Below, in pieces: positions 49,102 to 56,975 of a stretch of 59,835 nucleotides of DNA. Location: positions 1 to 59,835 of the forward strand of contig JBBILQ010000010.1 of assembly GCA_037444845.1 (NCBI GenBank), in the 5' to 3' direction. Source of the stretch: JARYMI01 sp037444845 (GTDB lineage: Bacteria > Acidobacteriota > Aminicenantia > Aminicenantales > UBA8522). Position numbers and translations under genes: made by a program. Numbering within the stretch: position 1 is the stretch's first letter; the number at the start of each line of letters is the position of its first letter. The notes beneath the pieces are model-generated. The model saw only the letters and a list, made by a program, of their open reading frames with translations, did no database searches and was not told where the DNA came from.

Positions 49102-51210
49102 ATGATGGCGGAGAGAAAAGCGCAGGTTCAAAAAAGATGGGGCCGCGGAGCTCTGGTCGGACTCGGCGCGTTCGCCCTTGCTTTCCTCATCCACCATCTG
49201 GGCCTCCTTCGACCTCTGGAGTGGAAATCCTGGGACCTCAGGCTCCGTCTTTTTTCTGAACCTGGCCGGGCGAGCCGCGACATCGTCATTTTCCTCATCG
49301 ACCAGTACAGCCTCGATGTCTACGAGAATGAACAGGGTCTCACCTGGCCCTGGCCACGGCAGCTTTACTCGGCTGTCGTTGACTACCTGAAAACGGCCGG
49401 CGTTAGGGCCGTTTTTTTCGACCTCACTTTTACCGAGAGTTCGCGTTACGGCGTCGAGGACGATGAGAATTTTGCCGCTGCGATCGTCCGCGCGGGAAAC
49501 GTGTTTCTGGCTTTGGCCCTGAGCCAGACAGACGAGTTTTTCGAGGAAGCACCGGCGTCGCTCTTAGAACGTTTTGCCATCACTTTCGCGTCTTTGCCTC
49601 AGAGGTCCTTTCCTGAAGCCATGTCGGCCAGCCTGCCTGTTCCCGGACTCCTCAACGCCTGCCGCGGCGCAGGCAATGTTTTGTTCCGGCCGGACAGCGA
49701 TGGAATCTTCAGGCGGCTTCCGCTGGTTTACAGCTTTTCCGGTTTATCGATTCCTTCGGTCCCGCTGGCTCTGGCCAGGTTTCTCGGACGGGAAAAGGAG
49801 CTTTCTGAAGTCCCGCTCGACGGCGATGGCCGGCTGATCATCCGGTATCACGGCCCGGCAGGGACATACACGAGCTATTCTCTCGCCGCCATCATCAACT
49901 CATGGGCCCGGCTTGAAGAGGGCCTCGAGCCTCAGGTTCGTCCAGAGGAATTTGCCGGGAAAATCGTCCTCGTCGGCGCGAGCGCGGCTGGCCTGTTAGA
50001 CCTCCGGCCGACCCCTCTCAGCCCGGTTTATCCGGGCGTTGAGATTCAGGCGGCGGCTCTGGACAACATCCTCAGCCGTGATTTCATCCGCAGCCAGCCG
50101 CCGCTTCTTTTCGTCCTCCTTCTTTTTGTTTTTTCTCTGCTGACGGCCGTGGGAGCGTCGCTTGTCCGCAAGATCTGGCTTCAGGTCGTCTTCTTTATTA
50201 TCTGCCTCGCTCTTCCGTTTGCCGCCGCATGGCTTGCCTTCGTTGCGGGCGTGTGGCTTGAATTTGTCGTTCCCGAGTTTGCTGTCATGAGCGGGTTTAT
50301 CGCCGCTTCTCTCCTTAACTACGGAGTCGAGGGAAAGCAGCGCCGTTTTATCAAGGGAGTTTTCAGCCATTACCTGAGCCCTGAGGTCATCGATAGGATC
50401 ATCGACAACCCGTCCCTCCTCCGGCTCGGCGGCGAGAGGCGGGAGGTCACGTCGTTTTTCTCGGATGTGGCCGGCTTCACGGCTATCTCAGAAGCCCTTT
50501 CGCCCGAAGAGATGGTCAATTTTCTCAACGAGTATCTCTCGGAGATGACCGAGATCATCCTCGAAAGCGGCGGGACTCTGGATAAATACGAGGGCGATGC
50601 CATCATCGCCTTCTGGAACGCGCCGCTCGACCAGCCCGACCATGCCCTGCGCGCCTGCCTGGTAGCGCTTCGCTGTCAGGCCCGGCTGGCTGAGCTCGGG
50701 CCCCGTTTCAGGGAAAAAGCGGGCAGGCGAGTCTCCATGCGCATCGGCCTCAACTCAGGGCCGGCAGTGGTTGGCAACATGGGCTCGAGCCGGCGCTTTG
50801 ATTACACGGCCATGGGAGATACGGTCAACCTGGCCTCGCGGCTTGAGGGCGCTTGCAAGATCTACCGGGTTCCCGTCCTGGCCAGCGAAGAAACCTATCG
50901 CCAGGCCCAGGACGTTGTTCTGGCCCGCGAGGTGGACACCATCCGCGTCGTCGGCAAGGCCAGGCCGGTCAATGTCTACGAGATTGTCCGCGAAAAAGAC
51001 AGGGCGTCGGCCGAAGAGGTTTCAAGACTCCAGCGTTTCGCTGAAGCCCGGGAAGCCTATAGGAGCCGGGCCTGGGACAAAGCCCTGCGGCTGTTTGGCC
51101 AGATTGAGGCCGACCCCCTGGCTGCGCTTTACCTCGCCCGCTTGAAGAGCCTCAGGGAAAACCCGCCGCCTGAAGATTGGGACGGGGTTTTTGTCCTGAA
51201 AGAAAAATAG
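49102..51210 (+). CDS. CHASE2-domain adenylate cyclase
   Basis: A 702-residue membrane cyclase. One helix (about 18-33), a periplasmic CHASE2 sensor (about 38-335, with SRDIVIFLIDQYSLD, WPRQLYSAVVDYLKTAGVRAVFFDLTF and PVYPGVEIQAAALDNILSRDFI), three helices (about 338-410), and a class III cyclase domain (about 440-620). The metal-binding Asp pair lies in VTSFFSDVAGFTAIS and DKYEGDAIIAFWN; Lys before YEGD and Asp of FDYTAMGDTVNLASRLEG point to ATP rather than GTP; the Asn and Arg of VNLASRL are the transition-state pair. A ~70-residue helical tail follows. The product cAMP probably acts on the channel encoded two genes downstream. ATG 49105 is an alternative start. Confidence 0.93.
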   Translation: MMAERKAQVQKRWGRGALVGLGAFALAFLIHHLGLLRPLEWKSWDLRLRLFSEPGRASRDIVIFLIDQYSLDVYENEQGLTWPWPRQLYSAVVDYLKTAGVRAVFFDLTFTESSRYGVEDDENFAAAIVRAGNVFLALALSQTDEFFEEAPASLLERFAITFASLPQRSFPEAMSASLPVPGLLNACRGAGNVLFRPDSDGIFRRLPLVYSFSGLSIPSVPLALARFLGREKELSEVPLDGDGRLIIRYHGPAGTYTSYSLAAIINSWARLEEGLEPQVRPEEFAGKIVLVGASAAGLLDLRPTPLSPVYPGVEIQAAALDNILSRDFIRSQPPLLFVLLLFVFSLLTAVGASLVRKIWLQVVFFIICLALPFAAAWLAFVAGVWLEFVVPEFAVMSGFIAASLLNYGVEGKQRRFIKGVFSHYLSPEVIDRIIDNPSLLRLGGERREVTSFFSDVAGFTAISEALSPEEMVNFLNEYLSEMTEIILESGGTLDKYEGDAIIAFWNAPLDQPDHALRACLVALRCQARLAELGPRFREKAGRRVSMRIGLNSGPAVVGNMGSSRRFDYTAMGDTVNLASRLEGACKIYRVPVLASEETYRQAQDVVLAREVDTIRVVGKARPVNVYEIVREKDRASAEEVSRLQRFAEAREAYRSRAWDKALRLFGQIEADPLAALYLARLKSLRENPPPEDWDGVFVLKEK

Positions 51211-51224
51211 AAGGAAAGACGGGA

Positions 51225-52040
51225 ATGGACATCGAATTCTGGGGCGTTCGAGGCACGGCGCCCGTCTCAGGACGGGAATACCTGAAGCACGGCGGGAGAA
51301 CACCCTGCGCGAGCGTTATCTCCTCAGCCGGCGAGGTCGTCATCATCGACGCCGGGACAGGGATCAGACGGTTGGGCGAAAGACTGATGGCCAGCCAGGC
51401 CGAAGCCGAGCTCCATCTCCACCTCCTTCTCACCCACTTCCATCTCGACCACCTTATCGGCCTTCCTTTTTTCTTGCCGCTTTATTCAGTTAGAGTCACC
51501 ATAACGTTCCTCTCTCCTCTTTCTCCTCTGGAGACAGAAAAACATCTCAGCGGGCTCATGGGAGGAAGATATTTTCCCGTGGCCTTCAAAGAGACAGCCT
51601 CCGCCAAGGTCTTTAAGAAAATTGGCGAAGAGACCATGGCTATTGGAGGCCTCACGGTGCGCAGCTCGCCGCTTCATCACCCGCAGGGGAGCGTGGCTTA
51701 CAGGATCGGGGAAGGCGAGAAAAGCTTGGTCATGGCCACCGACACAGAGCCGCCCGACGGCCAGACGGATGAGCGGCTAATCTCGTTTGCCAGCCAGGCG
51801 GGGGTTTTTGTCTACGATTCAACGTTCACACCAGACGAATACCTCCGCCGGCAGGGATGGGGTCACAGCACGTGGCTTGAAGGAACAAGGCTCGCCCGGC
51901 GAGCGAAAGTCGGGCGGCTCGTCCTTTCCCATCTCAACCCCGAACATTCTGACAGGCAGGTGGACGAGATGGTCAGGCAGGCCCGGCGGGAATTCCGGCG
52001 GACGTCAGCCGGCCGAGAAGGCCTGCGTTTGAGGATATGA
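51225..52040 (+). CDS. Metallo-beta-lactamase-fold hydrolase, possible cyclic-nucleotide phosphodiesterase
   Basis: A 272-residue MBL-fold protein of the group that begins FWGVRGxxP (EFWGVRGTAPVSGREYLKHGG). The metal motif HFHLDH lies in LLLTHFHLDHLIG (about 70-82); the later ligands fit SPLHHPQGSVAYRI, ATDTEPPDG (near 180) and LSHLNPEHSDRQVDE. IIDAGTGIRRLGERL near 40 is typical. Related MBL proteins hydrolyse phosphodiesters including cyclic nucleotides; here that is inferred from its place between an adenylate cyclase and a cNMP-gated channel. I start at ATG 51225 (AGGA upstream), 14 nt after the cyclase stop. Confidence 0.85.
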   Translation: MDIEFWGVRGTAPVSGREYLKHGGRTPCASVISSAGEVVIIDAGTGIRRLGERLMASQAEAELHLHLLLTHFHLDHLIGLPFFLPLYSVRVTITFLSPLSPLETEKHLSGLMGGRYFPVAFKETASAKVFKKIGEETMAIGGLTVRSSPLHHPQGSVAYRIGEGEKSLVMATDTEPPDGQTDERLISFASQAGVFVYDSTFTPDEYLRRQGWGHSTWLEGTRLARRAKVGRLVLSHLNPEHSDRQVDEMVRQARREFRRTSAGREGLRLRI

Positions 52041-52067
52041 AAGGATATAAAAAGATGAGGACCGAAA

Positions 52068-53681
52068 ATGCGTAACCCGAGCGTTTCTCCTGGTTCTTTC
52101 TATCTTGAGCTTCTCGTCTTTTTCTTTGCTTCAGGAGTTGCCCTTTTCTTAAGCCTCTTGGCCCGCGGGGTTCTCGGCAGGTTGAAAAAGACAGGCGATG
52201 AGGCCATGACGAATTTCCTTTGTCGCGCGAGCCTTCCCGCTTTTTTCCTCATCGTCAGCCTGGCCCTGAAATTTCGCCTCCTTGAGACGATTTTCGCCCT
52301 GAGCCAAAGGTTTTACGATTATGTGGACGCGGCTGTCATCTTTTTTGCCGCCCTCTTCCTCATCACCCTTGCTGATGCCTGGATCTTCTACCGCTACCAG
52401 AAGAAGCGGCTTGCGTTCCCTCTGCCCAGGGTCCTGCACGGGTTTATCCTCTTTGTCCTCTACCTCATCGTCTTTTTTATCGTCCTCAGAGGCATTCTGG
52501 GCGTTAACATCACACCGCTGCTGGCGACGTCGGCTATTTTCACGGCCATCATCGGACTGGCTTTCCAGGGCGTGCTCAGCAACGTCCTGGCCGGAATCTC
52601 CCTTAACCTGACAAGGTCGTTCAGCCGAGGCGATTGGGTCAAGATTGGCCCCCATGAGGGCGAGGTCATGGAGATGAACTGGAGGGAAACCCTGATCCTT
52701 GATAGGCTTTCGAACGTCGTCGTCATCCCCAACAACGCCGTGGCCTCGGAGATGATCATCAATTTTTCGCATCCCGACACGACGACGGCGCTCGTCCTTC
52801 CGCTCAAGGTGAGCTATTCTGCAGCGCCGGCCGCTGTCCTCGAAGCGCTGCGCCAGGCGGCCCGGGAAGTCCCGGATGTTCTGGAGACGCCGGCTCCACA
52901 AGCCTACATCCTGAGCTATGATGAGGCAGGCATCTCCTATCTCCTCAAGTACTGGGTGACCGATTTCAGCCGAAAGCACACGATCACGGGGGATGTCGCC
53001 CGCCATATCTGGTACAAGTTCAGGAGGCTGAACGTTGAAATTCCAGTCGCTCTGGCTGAAAGGGTCAGGGATGTCGTCCAGGCTGTCAAGATAGAAGAAA
53101 AGGTGGCGGCCGAGGAGGAAGAGGCGGAGAGAGCCTTCGCCGACCTCCTCCATTCCAGCCTGCTCCGCTATCCGGAGGGCGAAAAGGCGGGCGAGCTCAT
53201 CGTGTCCGAAGAGGACGTGCGGCAACTGGCGCGCCTGGCTCGCCGGAAGCGCTACACTAAGGGTGAGGTTCTCTTCCGGCAAGGAGAGAAAGGAGAAAAC
53301 TGCTACATCGTGGCCAGGGGCACGGTCAAGGGAGAAATCGTTTATGAAGAGAAGGGCAAACGCTACGCTTCTGAATTCCGCGTCGGCCCGGGCGAGATTT
53401 TCGGAGAGATGAGTCTTTTCACCGGCCTATCGCGCACAGCCACAGGAACGGTCGAGGAAGACGCGGAGTTGCTCGAGGTAGGAGCCGATGATTTTGCCTT
53501 CTTGCTAACCCGAACCCCTGGCCTCGCCGAAGTTATCGCCGAGCTCGTGAGTGAGCGCAACCGCAAGAACCAGGACTTCCTGCGCAAGATCAAAGAGCTT
53601 TCTGCGAAAGACGTGGAGGAAAGCTGCGACAGGAAGTCCATCCTCGATCGCCTGAAGCGGCTGGTCCTCCGCTTCAAATAA
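52068..53681 (+). CDS. MscS-type channel with C-terminal cyclic-nucleotide-binding domain
   Basis: A 537-residue channel. Four helices (about 12-32, 50-72, 86-107, 124-145), then the MscS pore region NITPLLATSAIFTAIIGLAFQGVLSNVLAGISLNL (about 150-184) and the beta domain SFSRGDWVKIGPHEGEVMEMNWRETLI...NVVVIPNNAVASEMIIN. After the MscS cage, residues about 385-500 form a cNMP-binding domain with a phosphate-binding cassette GEIFGEMSLFTGLSRTATGTV, whose Glu and Arg are the residues that hold cAMP/cGMP. So it belongs to the bacterial cyclic-nucleotide-gated (bCNG) branch of MscS channels. Last gene of the operon with the adenylate cyclase. Confidence 0.92.
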   Translation: MRNPSVSPGSFYLELLVFFFASGVALFLSLLARGVLGRLKKTGDEAMTNFLCRASLPAFFLIVSLALKFRLLETIFALSQRFYDYVDAAVIFFAALFLITLADAWIFYRYQKKRLAFPLPRVLHGFILFVLYLIVFFIVLRGILGVNITPLLATSAIFTAIIGLAFQGVLSNVLAGISLNLTRSFSRGDWVKIGPHEGEVMEMNWRETLILDRLSNVVVIPNNAVASEMIINFSHPDTTTALVLPLKVSYSAAPAAVLEALRQAAREVPDVLETPAPQAYILSYDEAGISYLLKYWVTDFSRKHTITGDVARHIWYKFRRLNVEIPVALAERVRDVVQAVKIEEKVAAEEEEAERAFADLLHSSLLRYPEGEKAGELIVSEEDVRQLARLARRKRYTKGEVLFRQGEKGENCYIVARGTVKGEIVYEEKGKRYASEFRVGPGEIFGEMSLFTGLSRTATGTVEEDAELLEVGADDFAFLLTRTPGLAEVIAELVSERNRKNQDFLRKIKELSAKDVEESCDRKSILDRLKRLVLRFK

Positions 53682-53683
53682 AT

Positions 53684-53901
53684 AAATTGGGGACAGCTCA
53701 CCTATTTACCCTATTTTTTCATGTAAAATTAGGCAACCCAGTAAGCCTGGACTATTCACGAAATGAAAGGAAAAAATCCCCTCTCCCCATGTGGGAGAGG
53801 GTCGGGGTGAGGGGGATCATTCAAAGATTCCCCCTCCCCCCAGGGGAGGGGCCTGCTTTCTGGCATAATTTGTGAATAGGTCAGGTAAGCTGTCTCCAAT
53901 T
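53684..53901. repeat. GGGGACAG palindrome split by a MITE
   Basis: The arms AATTGGGGACAGCTCACC (53684-53701, approximate) and its near complement GGTAAGCTGTCTCCAATT (53884-53901) match 16 of 18 positions but are about 180 bp apart, because the 140-bp MITE at 53746-53885 lies between them. Removing it with one copy of TAAG restores a normal hairpin with a ~40-nt loop after the channel gene. T-tract after the right arm: probable terminator. Confidence 0.6.
53746..53885. mobile_element. MITE-like element, copy 1
   Basis: A 140-bp non-coding element. Terminal inverted repeats: CCTGGACTATTCACGA on the left, CCTGACCTATTCACAA on the right read inward. Flanked by TAAG on both sides (4-bp target duplication). 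The interior consists of C-rich and G-rich palindromes (CCCCTCTCCCCATGTGGG, AGGGTCGGGGTGAGGGGG). Nearly identical for about 100 bp to the element at 59350-59503. Together with the palindrome around it this fills the gap 53682-53987; no gene is seen. Confidence 0.75.
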
Positions 53902-53942
53902 TTTTTCACTATTCTCGGTCTCAGAAGTCACAGAAACGGAAT

Positions 53943-53971
53943 TTGAAAAACCCGCTGGTTTGGGGTATATT
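53943..53971 (+). promoter_or_regulatory. Promoter of tRNA-Arg
   Basis: TTGAAA at 53943-53948, 17 nt, TATATT at 53966-53971; transcription would start about 10 nt before the tRNA. The TPR gene downstream may be read from the same promoter. Confidence 0.65.
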
Positions 53972-53987
53972 TTGCGGGAGCGCGGGC

Positions 53988-54062
53988 GCCCCTGTAGCTC
54001 AGCATGGACAGAGCAAGGGATTCCTAATCCCTGTGTCGCTGGTTCGAGTCCGGCCAGGGGCG
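53988..54062 (+). tRNA. tRNA-Arg (CCT)
   Basis: Cloverleaf: acceptor GCCCCTG/CAGGGGC, discriminator G at 54062, D arm GCTC/GAGC, anticodon arm AGGGA-TTCCTAA-TCCCT with anticodon CCT, variable loop GTGTC, T arm GCTGG-TTCGAGT-CCGGC. No encoded CCA. It reads AGG codons. Confidence 0.95.
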
Positions 54063-54089
54063 CGCCCTCTTTTCTCGGAGGAGCGACGG

Positions 54090-54758
54090 ATGAAAAAAGT
54101 TGTCAAAAAGCAGCTCAAGGAAGACGAATTCGTTAGCACGATGACCAGGGTCATCGAGTTCGTCAAACGGAGGACGCGGGAGATCATCGTCATCGCGGCC
54201 GCCTGCGTTTTCTTTATCCTCCTTTACGCAGGCCTGAGGTTTCTTCAGGCCCAGAACGTCAAAAAGGAAAGCGAACTCCTCAGCCGGATGTTAGAGCTAA
54301 GGTCTGAGCTCGGCCAGAACCCCGAGAAACTCACCGAGCTCAAGGAGATGGCAGGCCGGGGAAAGTTCGCTCGCGTCGCTTTTGTCCTCGAAGCCACCTA
54401 TTGGATGGAGAAAGGAGAACTCGAAAAAGCAAAAGAAGCTCTGGCGGCGCTCAAGCCGGAGCCCCGGGACTTCATCTATTATCAGGCCCAGGACCTCCTC
54501 GGCCAGGTCAACCATCTCCAGAAGAACCACGACCTGGCTGTCGCCATCTACGAGAAGCTGGAAGCGGAAAAGCCGAAGGAGTACGGCCTCGACGTCATCC
54601 TCTTCCATAAGGCCGAGGCCATGGAAGGAAAAGGAGACAGAAAGGCTGCCCTGGCTCTCTACAAAGACATTCAGGAGAAATACCCGCAGTCCACGTACGG
54701 TTTTGATGCCGCTGAGAGAGCAAGAAAAATCGAGTCGGCCGCGTCGCCTTCCTTGTAA
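54090..54758 (+). CDS. YfgM-like TPR membrane protein
   Basis: A 222-residue single-span protein: cytoplasmic tail 1-30, helix about 31-50 (IIVIAAACVFFILLYAGL), then TPR-like helices (about 60-215: KFARVAFVLEATYWMEKGELEKAKEAL, IYYQAQDLLGQVNHLQKNHDLAVAIYEKLEAE, ALALYKDIQEKYPQSTYGFDAAERA). This is the layout of YfgM, a periplasmic chaperone partner of SecYEG. GGAGG precedes the ATG at 54090. A longer frame from 53943 runs through the tRNA and is rejected. Confidence 0.8.
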   Translation: MKKVVKKQLKEDEFVSTMTRVIEFVKRRTREIIVIAAACVFFILLYAGLRFLQAQNVKKESELLSRMLELRSELGQNPEKLTELKEMAGRGKFARVAFVLEATYWMEKGELEKAKEALAALKPEPRDFIYYQAQDLLGQVNHLQKNHDLAVAIYEKLEAEKPKEYGLDVILFHKAEAMEGKGDRKAALALYKDIQEKYPQSTYGFDAAERARKIESAASPSL

Positions 54759-54780
54759 ATCGAGGAAAAAAAGATATAAT
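54753..54780 (+). promoter_or_regulatory. Promoter of the ferredoxin gene
   Basis: TTGTAA at 54753-54758, 16 nt, TATAAT at 54775-54780; the ribosome-binding site AGGAGG follows before the ATG at 54810. The -35 overlaps the end of the TPR gene. Confidence 0.65.
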
Positions 54781-54809
54781 ATGCTTTCATTTTAACCAGG
54801 AGGAGTGAC

Positions 54810-55061
54810 ATGGCTTACAAGATCACAGAAGAATGCATCAACTGCGGAGCCTGCGAACCCGAATGCCCAAACCAGGCCATCTCGGTAGGAGATGAAATTT
54901 ATATCATCGACCCCGAGAAGTGCACGGAATGCGTGGGCCATTTCGATACCTCTCAGTGTGCCGCTGTCTGTCCTGTGGACTGCTGCGTCCCTGACCCCGA
55001 TCACAAAGAAGGCCACGACGCGCTGATGGAGAAACACAAACGGCTGACCGGACAAACCTGA
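54810..55061 (+). CDS. 2[4Fe-4S] ferredoxin, YfhL/Alvin type
   Basis: An 83-residue ferredoxin. Cluster I ligands in CINCGACEPECPNQAI (CX2CX2CX3CP), cluster II in CTECVGHFDTSQCAAVCPVDCC with the CX2CX8CX3C spacing that marks Allochromatium-type ferredoxins such as E. coli YfhL. A short C-terminal helix follows. It is a low-potential electron carrier; partner unknown, although several Fe-S enzymes are in the window (IspG, SPL-like radical SAM). It has its own promoter and a strong ribosome-binding site. Confidence 0.93.
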   Translation: MAYKITEECINCGACEPECPNQAISVGDEIYIIDPEKCTECVGHFDTSQCAAVCPVDCCVPDPDHKEGHDALMEKHKRLTGQT

Positions 55062-55070
55062 GCCGTTTAT

Positions 55071-55087
55071 CAAAAAAAGTTTTTTTG
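55071..55087. repeat. A7-G-T7 palindrome
   Basis: CAAAAAAAGTTTTTTTG, a tight palindrome between the ferredoxin stop and the site-2 protease start. It could end the ferredoxin transcript or bend DNA at a promoter. Confidence 0.4.
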
Positions 55088-55095
55088 GCAGATTG

Positions 55096-56028
55096 ATGGA
55101 TGAGGCGAGACGGCCGAAAAAGACCTGGCTGAACATCTTCTTGTTTGTCATCACGTGTTTATCGGCCTTCGTCGTCGGCCTGAGCTGGAGCGTTAACTAC
55201 ACGTTTTCCGAGGACCTGGCCCTGAATCCCCAGTTCCTTCCTCCGCCTCAGGTTTTCATCGACCCCCGCATCATCAGTCTCAGCCTGGTCTACGCCGTCG
55301 TGCTCATCGGCATTCTCCTCGGGCATGAGATGGGCCACTATCTCACCTGCCGGTACTACCGGATCGAGGCGACGCTGCCTTTTTTCATCCCCGCTCCCAC
55401 GTTAATCGGCACTCTCGGTGCGTTTATCAAGATTCAGTCTCCGATCACCCGGAAGAAGCAGCTTTTTGACATCGGCATCTCTGGCCCGCTCGTCGGGTTC
55501 GTTCTCTCTCTGCCTGTTCTTGTCTATGGGTTGTCGCTATCTAAAGTCATTCCGTCCCTCCCGAGAGAAGACACGCTGGTTTTCGGCGAACCCCTCTTGC
55601 TCAAGTTCATCGGCGGCCTCCTCTTCAGGGATCTCCCCCCCAACAGCGACCTTTTCATCCACCCCGTCGGGTTCGCTGGCTGGGTCGGCATTTTAGTGAC
55701 GGCTTTTAACCTCTTTCCGGTCGGTCAGTTAGACGGCGGCCATGTCGCCTATGCTCTCATCGGGCCGAAATCAAAGCCTCTGGCCAAGGTTTTTCTCGCC
55801 GGCTTCTTCATCATGGGAATTTTTTTCTGGGTCGGCTGGATTGTCTGGGCGTTGGCGATTCTCCTTTTGGGGCTGAAGCATCCGCGCGTCATCGATGAGA
55901 CCGACGAGCTTTCACCGCGCCGCCGTGCGCTGGGCGCCGTCGTCATCGCCATCTTCATCCTGTCTTTTATTCCGGCGCCCATCAAGGGGTACAGCGCCAT
56001 CGAGATGGTCAGACAATGGGGATTCTAA
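55096..56028 (+). CDS. Site-2 protease family (M50) membrane peptidase
   Basis: A 310-residue membrane protein with about six or seven helices. Zinc motif HEMGH lies in ILLGHEMGHYLTCRYYRIEATLP (near 76-80), and the third ligand in AFNLFPVGQLDGGHVAYAL (near 218). PFFIPAPTLIGTLGAFIKIQSPITRKKQLFDIGISGPLVGF is the conserved substrate-loop region of the plant/cyanobacterial EGY-like M50 group. No PDZ domain, so it differs from RseP encoded at 30497. The substrate is unknown. ATG 55096 (TTG 55093 is in frame); no good ribosome-binding site visible. Confidence 0.88.
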   Translation: MDEARRPKKTWLNIFLFVITCLSAFVVGLSWSVNYTFSEDLALNPQFLPPPQVFIDPRIISLSLVYAVVLIGILLGHEMGHYLTCRYYRIEATLPFFIPAPTLIGTLGAFIKIQSPITRKKQLFDIGISGPLVGFVLSLPVLVYGLSLSKVIPSLPREDTLVFGEPLLLKFIGGLLFRDLPPNSDLFIHPVGFAGWVGILVTAFNLFPVGQLDGGHVAYALIGPKSKPLAKVFLAGFFIMGIFFWVGWIVWALAILLLGLKHPRVIDETDELSPRRRALGAVVIAIFILSFIPAPIKGYSAIEMVRQWGF

Positions 56029-56029
56029 C

Positions 56030-56121
56030 TTTTTCACAAAAACTGTGGAAAACCTGTGGAAAAAGCGGGGGATTTTCGAGTCCAAATTTTGCAGTTTCTT
56101 GCAGATATGACGTTTTGCACA
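56030..56121. promoter_or_regulatory. Cluster of four DnaA-box-like sites
   Basis: In the 166-bp AT-rich gap after the site-2 protease gene four 9-mers fit TTWTNCACA: TTTTTCACA (56030-56038, plus), TTTTCCACA on the minus strand at 56052-56044 and at 56063-56055 (11 bp apart), and TTTTGCACA (56113-56121, plus). They could bind DnaA, as part of an origin or a DnaA-controlled promoter. Neither dnaA nor dnaN is in the window. Confidence 0.4.
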
Positions 56122-56194
56122 AATTTTCGTCATCCTTTCAAAGGCTTTTTCCGTGCGCGTTTAGGTTATTGATTATAAATGAATTAGCGAAAAG

Positions 56195-56974
56195 ATGAGC
56201 AATCCCTTCAGAGACGTCGAAATTTCCTTCCAGGCTCTCCGCCGGCAATTTCGTTCCAAAGAGATTTCACGACGGGAGTTCATCGACCGCCTGAAGAAGC
56301 TTCGCCTCCGAGACAGCGAGGGGCGGTTCTGGATGATCGGCGCCAAGACGGGCAAATGGTACTACTTTGACGGCCGCGCCTGGGTCAAGGCGGACCCCCC
56401 GGTTCAAGAGGCTAAAAAAGTGAAGTGCTACACCTGCGGCCTCGAAAACGACGCTGAAGCCGAGTTCTGCGACCGCTGCGGGGAGAGCCTCCGCGAGAAA
56501 GAAGCGTCCTGTCCGCGCTGCGGGGCTAAGCTTGAGAATCCCTTCCAGAAATGCCCCGCCTGCAGCCAGGAGCCGGAACCCGCCCCCATGCCATTTACTG
56601 AACAGGCGTTTTTCAAAAAGAGGGGCGAGGAGAACGCTGTCCTCCGCCGGCTCAACCCGTCGAGCTGCCTTTTTTTGAGCGGCGGCACCGGCCTTCTCGT
56701 AGGTGTCATCATCGGAGCCTTTTTCGGCGCGTCTGAATTCTTCTCTCGGTTCAGCCGGGGCCTGCCCGATTTCTTCGGAACGCTCCAGGGAACGCTGATG
56801 GGCGGGATTGTCTTTGCTGTCCTGGGCGGCTTTCTTGGGTTTTCTCTTTTGGGCCTTGTCGGCTATCTTGAAGCCCACGTTTTCAACGCCATTTCTTCGA
56901 TCATCGGCGGAATCAGGATCACTCTGGATAAAAAGATAAACGAAAACAAGGCAGGAGAGAGCGAAGAAAAGTGA
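56195..56974 (+). CDS. Zinc-ribbon membrane protein
   Basis: A 259-residue protein of unknown function. Residues 1-70: helical, then a GRFWMIGAKTGKWYYFDGRAWVKADPP stretch resembling a short WW/GW-like beta motif of membrane zinc-ribbon proteins. Two zinc ribbons follow: CYTCG...CDRCG (about 78-96) and CPRCG...CPACS (about 107-127). The C-terminal half has two or three Gly-rich hydrophobic helices (about 158-180, 198-230). It is single, with hypF converging from the right at 1 nt distance. Confidence 0.7.
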   Translation: MSNPFRDVEISFQALRRQFRSKEISRREFIDRLKKLRLRDSEGRFWMIGAKTGKWYYFDGRAWVKADPPVQEAKKVKCYTCGLENDAEAEFCDRCGESLREKEASCPRCGAKLENPFQKCPACSQEPEPAPMPFTEQAFFKKRGEENAVLRRLNPSSCLFLSGGTGLLVGVIIGAFFGASEFFSRFSRGLPDFFGTLQGTLMGGIVFAVLGGFLGFSLLGLVGYLEAHVFNAISSIIGGIRITLDKKINENKAGESEEK

Positions 56975-56975
56975 C

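Noticed and set aside
51177..51224. Longer start for the MBL-fold protein
   Set aside because: Overlaps the cyclase end; the family start DIEFWGVRG begins at 51225 with a ribosome-binding site.
53943..54758. Longer start for the TPR protein
   Set aside because: Would translate through tRNA-Arg and its promoter; ATG 54090 has a good ribosome-binding site and a normal N-terminus.
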